Source of the DNA: an uncultured Clostridia bacterium
GTDB lineage: Bacteria; Bacillota; Clostridia; Oscillospirales; CAG-272
Assembly: GCA_937895775.1 (NCBI GenBank)
Contig: CALBLD010000150.1
Span: 1-5,586, forward strand
Direction: 5' to 3'
DNA: 5,586 nucleotides
Shown in pieces: positions 4,782-5,586 of the stretch; position 1 is the stretch's first letter; each line of letters begins with the position of its first letter. The notes beneath the pieces are model-generated. The model saw only the letters and a program-made list of their open reading frames with translations, searched no databases and was not told where the DNA came from. The position numbers were made by a program, and so were the translations under genes.

Positions 4782-5586
4782 ATGATCGCGTTTATCGCAA
4801 CAGTGATCTTTTTTGTTTTTTCGCTCGCGTTTGTCCTGCCGACAATGTTCCGCGCCAAGGAGCTTGTCTGGCAGTATTACGCCGCGCGGACACTGCTTAC
4901 CGTACTGTCGGCGTTTGTTGCGGCGGGAGTGTCATGGCTTGTCGGATTTTTCTCGGGCAAGGCACTTGCTGCGATTGCGGTGAAAGCGGCGGCTAAGACC
5001 GACGCGGCGTTTCTGACCGAATTTACATCGGGAACCGAGATTGTAAGAGCTGTGATCGCCTCGCTGATCGCCTGCCTTGCGTTCGGACTGATATACCTGA
5101 TCGCGCGTCCGCTCATTACGCTTGCCACCGCTCCGCTTGCAAGACTTTTCATGAAAATTACCCCGGCAAAGGGAAAAAAGCCTGCGGTATCGGCTCCCGA
5201 AGCGACCGCGCAGACCGAAACCGCCGCTCAGACGGAGATTCCCGCACAGGAAACCGCCGCACAGACAGAGGCGGCGGCACCGATGTCGGCTCCCGCCCCG
5301 AAAAAGGCAAAAACTCCGGCAGCCCGCGGATTTGCTCAGCCGACAGGCAAGAGAAATCTGCCCGGCGCACTGCTCGGTGCACTCTGCGGATTCATTATTT
5401 ACTGCACGCTGCTTGCGCCGACGGTCGGCGGAATGATGATGCTCGGCAGTTTTTCTCCCGTCTTTGACGTCAGACTTCCCGAAAGTATCGTCGACTCCGA
5501 CAAGAGCGGGTCGATCGATGCGGATTCCGACAAAATCGGATGGTCATCCGGCATGACGGACGACGATATGCAGGTCATGTTCGGCC
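4782..5586 (+). CDS. Multi-pass membrane protein, possibly CvpA-like, with repeat-containing loop (runs off right edge)
   Basis: 268 codons of an open frame are visible, with no stop before the window ends. The ATG is supported by GGAGGGAGG at 4768-4776, five bases upstream. Hydrophobic segments at about 2-22, 38-57, 88-118 (possibly a span plus a re-entrant or amphipathic part) and 194-222 mark it as an integral membrane protein. The last span is preceded by GKRNLPGALLGALCGF, which recalls the KR-x-LG-x-LLG-x-xxG pattern of CvpA-family proteins; this is a weak resemblance and I would not assign the name. Residues 126-193 form a long Lys/Ala/Pro/Gln/Thr/Glu-rich loop with a short tandem repeat. 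After the last visible span comes an acidic segment (238-262) with seven or more aspartates. Function is unknown. It is divergently transcribed from pepF. Confidence 0.78.
   Translation, partial: MIAFIATVIFFVFSLAFVLPTMFRAKELVWQYYAARTLLTVLSAFVAAGVSWLVGFFSGKALAAIAVKAAAKTDAAFLTEFTSGTEIVRAVIASLIACLAFGLIYLIARPLITLATAPLARLFMKITPAKGKKPAVSAPEATAQTETAAQTEIPAQETAAQTEAAAPMSAPAPKKAKTPAARGFAQPTGKRNLPGALLGALCGFIIYCTLLAPTVGGMMMLGSFSPVFDVRLPESIVDSDKSGSIDADSDKIGWSSGMTDDDMQVMFG
5205..5270 (+). repeat. Degenerate tandem repeat encoding TAAQTE-like units
   Basis: Within the membrane-protein gene, residues 142-163 read TAQTE, TAAQTE, IPAQE, TAAQTE: four degenerate units of five to six residues (15 to 18 bases). 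Third-position differences between the units (CAG ACG GAG against CAG ACA GAG) show the repeat is not a very recent duplication. It forms a low-complexity, likely disordered linker between membrane segments. Confidence 0.7.

Overview
The window looks like chromosomal DNA from a Gram-positive anaerobe of the Bacillota, probably a gut-type Clostridia. This is an inference. It rests on consensus-like sigma-A promoters, strong GGAGG-type ribosome binding sites, AT-rich intergenic spacers between moderately GC-rich genes, and an M3B oligoendopeptidase F. No mobile element, CRISPR array, tRNA or rRNA gene was seen. Coding density is high and no stretch over 300 bases lacks a gene.

Region 1 (1-1788, minus strand) is a tightly coupled three-gene operon that runs off the left edge. 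Transcription order is a short-chain dehydrogenase/reductase, then a type I 3-dehydroquinate dehydratase-like protein, then the N-terminus of a PIG3-type quinone oxidoreductase. The first junction is TGATG (1-base overlap) and the second is ATGA (4-base overlap). The aldolase-fold enzyme keeps the Schiff-base lysine and several other DHQase residues but lacks two conserved active-site glutamates, so its substrate may not be 3-dehydroquinate.

Region 2 (1789-1960) is a compact divergent control region. It has a promoter on each strand, a perfect 16-base palindrome covering the -35 box of the regulator promoter, and two TACAGAT direct repeats 20 bases apart just upstream of the operon promoter. 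The divergent gene (1961-2716, plus) is an AraC-family regulator with a cupin-like N-terminal domain. The likely picture is a ligand-responsive regulator that controls itself and switches on the oxidoreductase/dehydratase operon to use a cyclic polyol, quinate-like or related carbonyl compound. The substrate is not shown by the sequence.

Region 3 (2717-4564) starts with a 13-bp perfect hairpin that serves as a shared terminator between the convergent araC-type gene and pepF. The pepF gene (minus) encodes a full-length oligoendopeptidase F.

Region 4 (4565-5586) is a divergent AT-rich spacer followed by the 5' part of a multi-pass membrane protein on the plus strand that runs off the right edge. 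It loosely resembles CvpA-type proteins but carries a long Ala/Gln/Thr/Glu repeat-containing loop and an acidic segment after the last visible membrane span.
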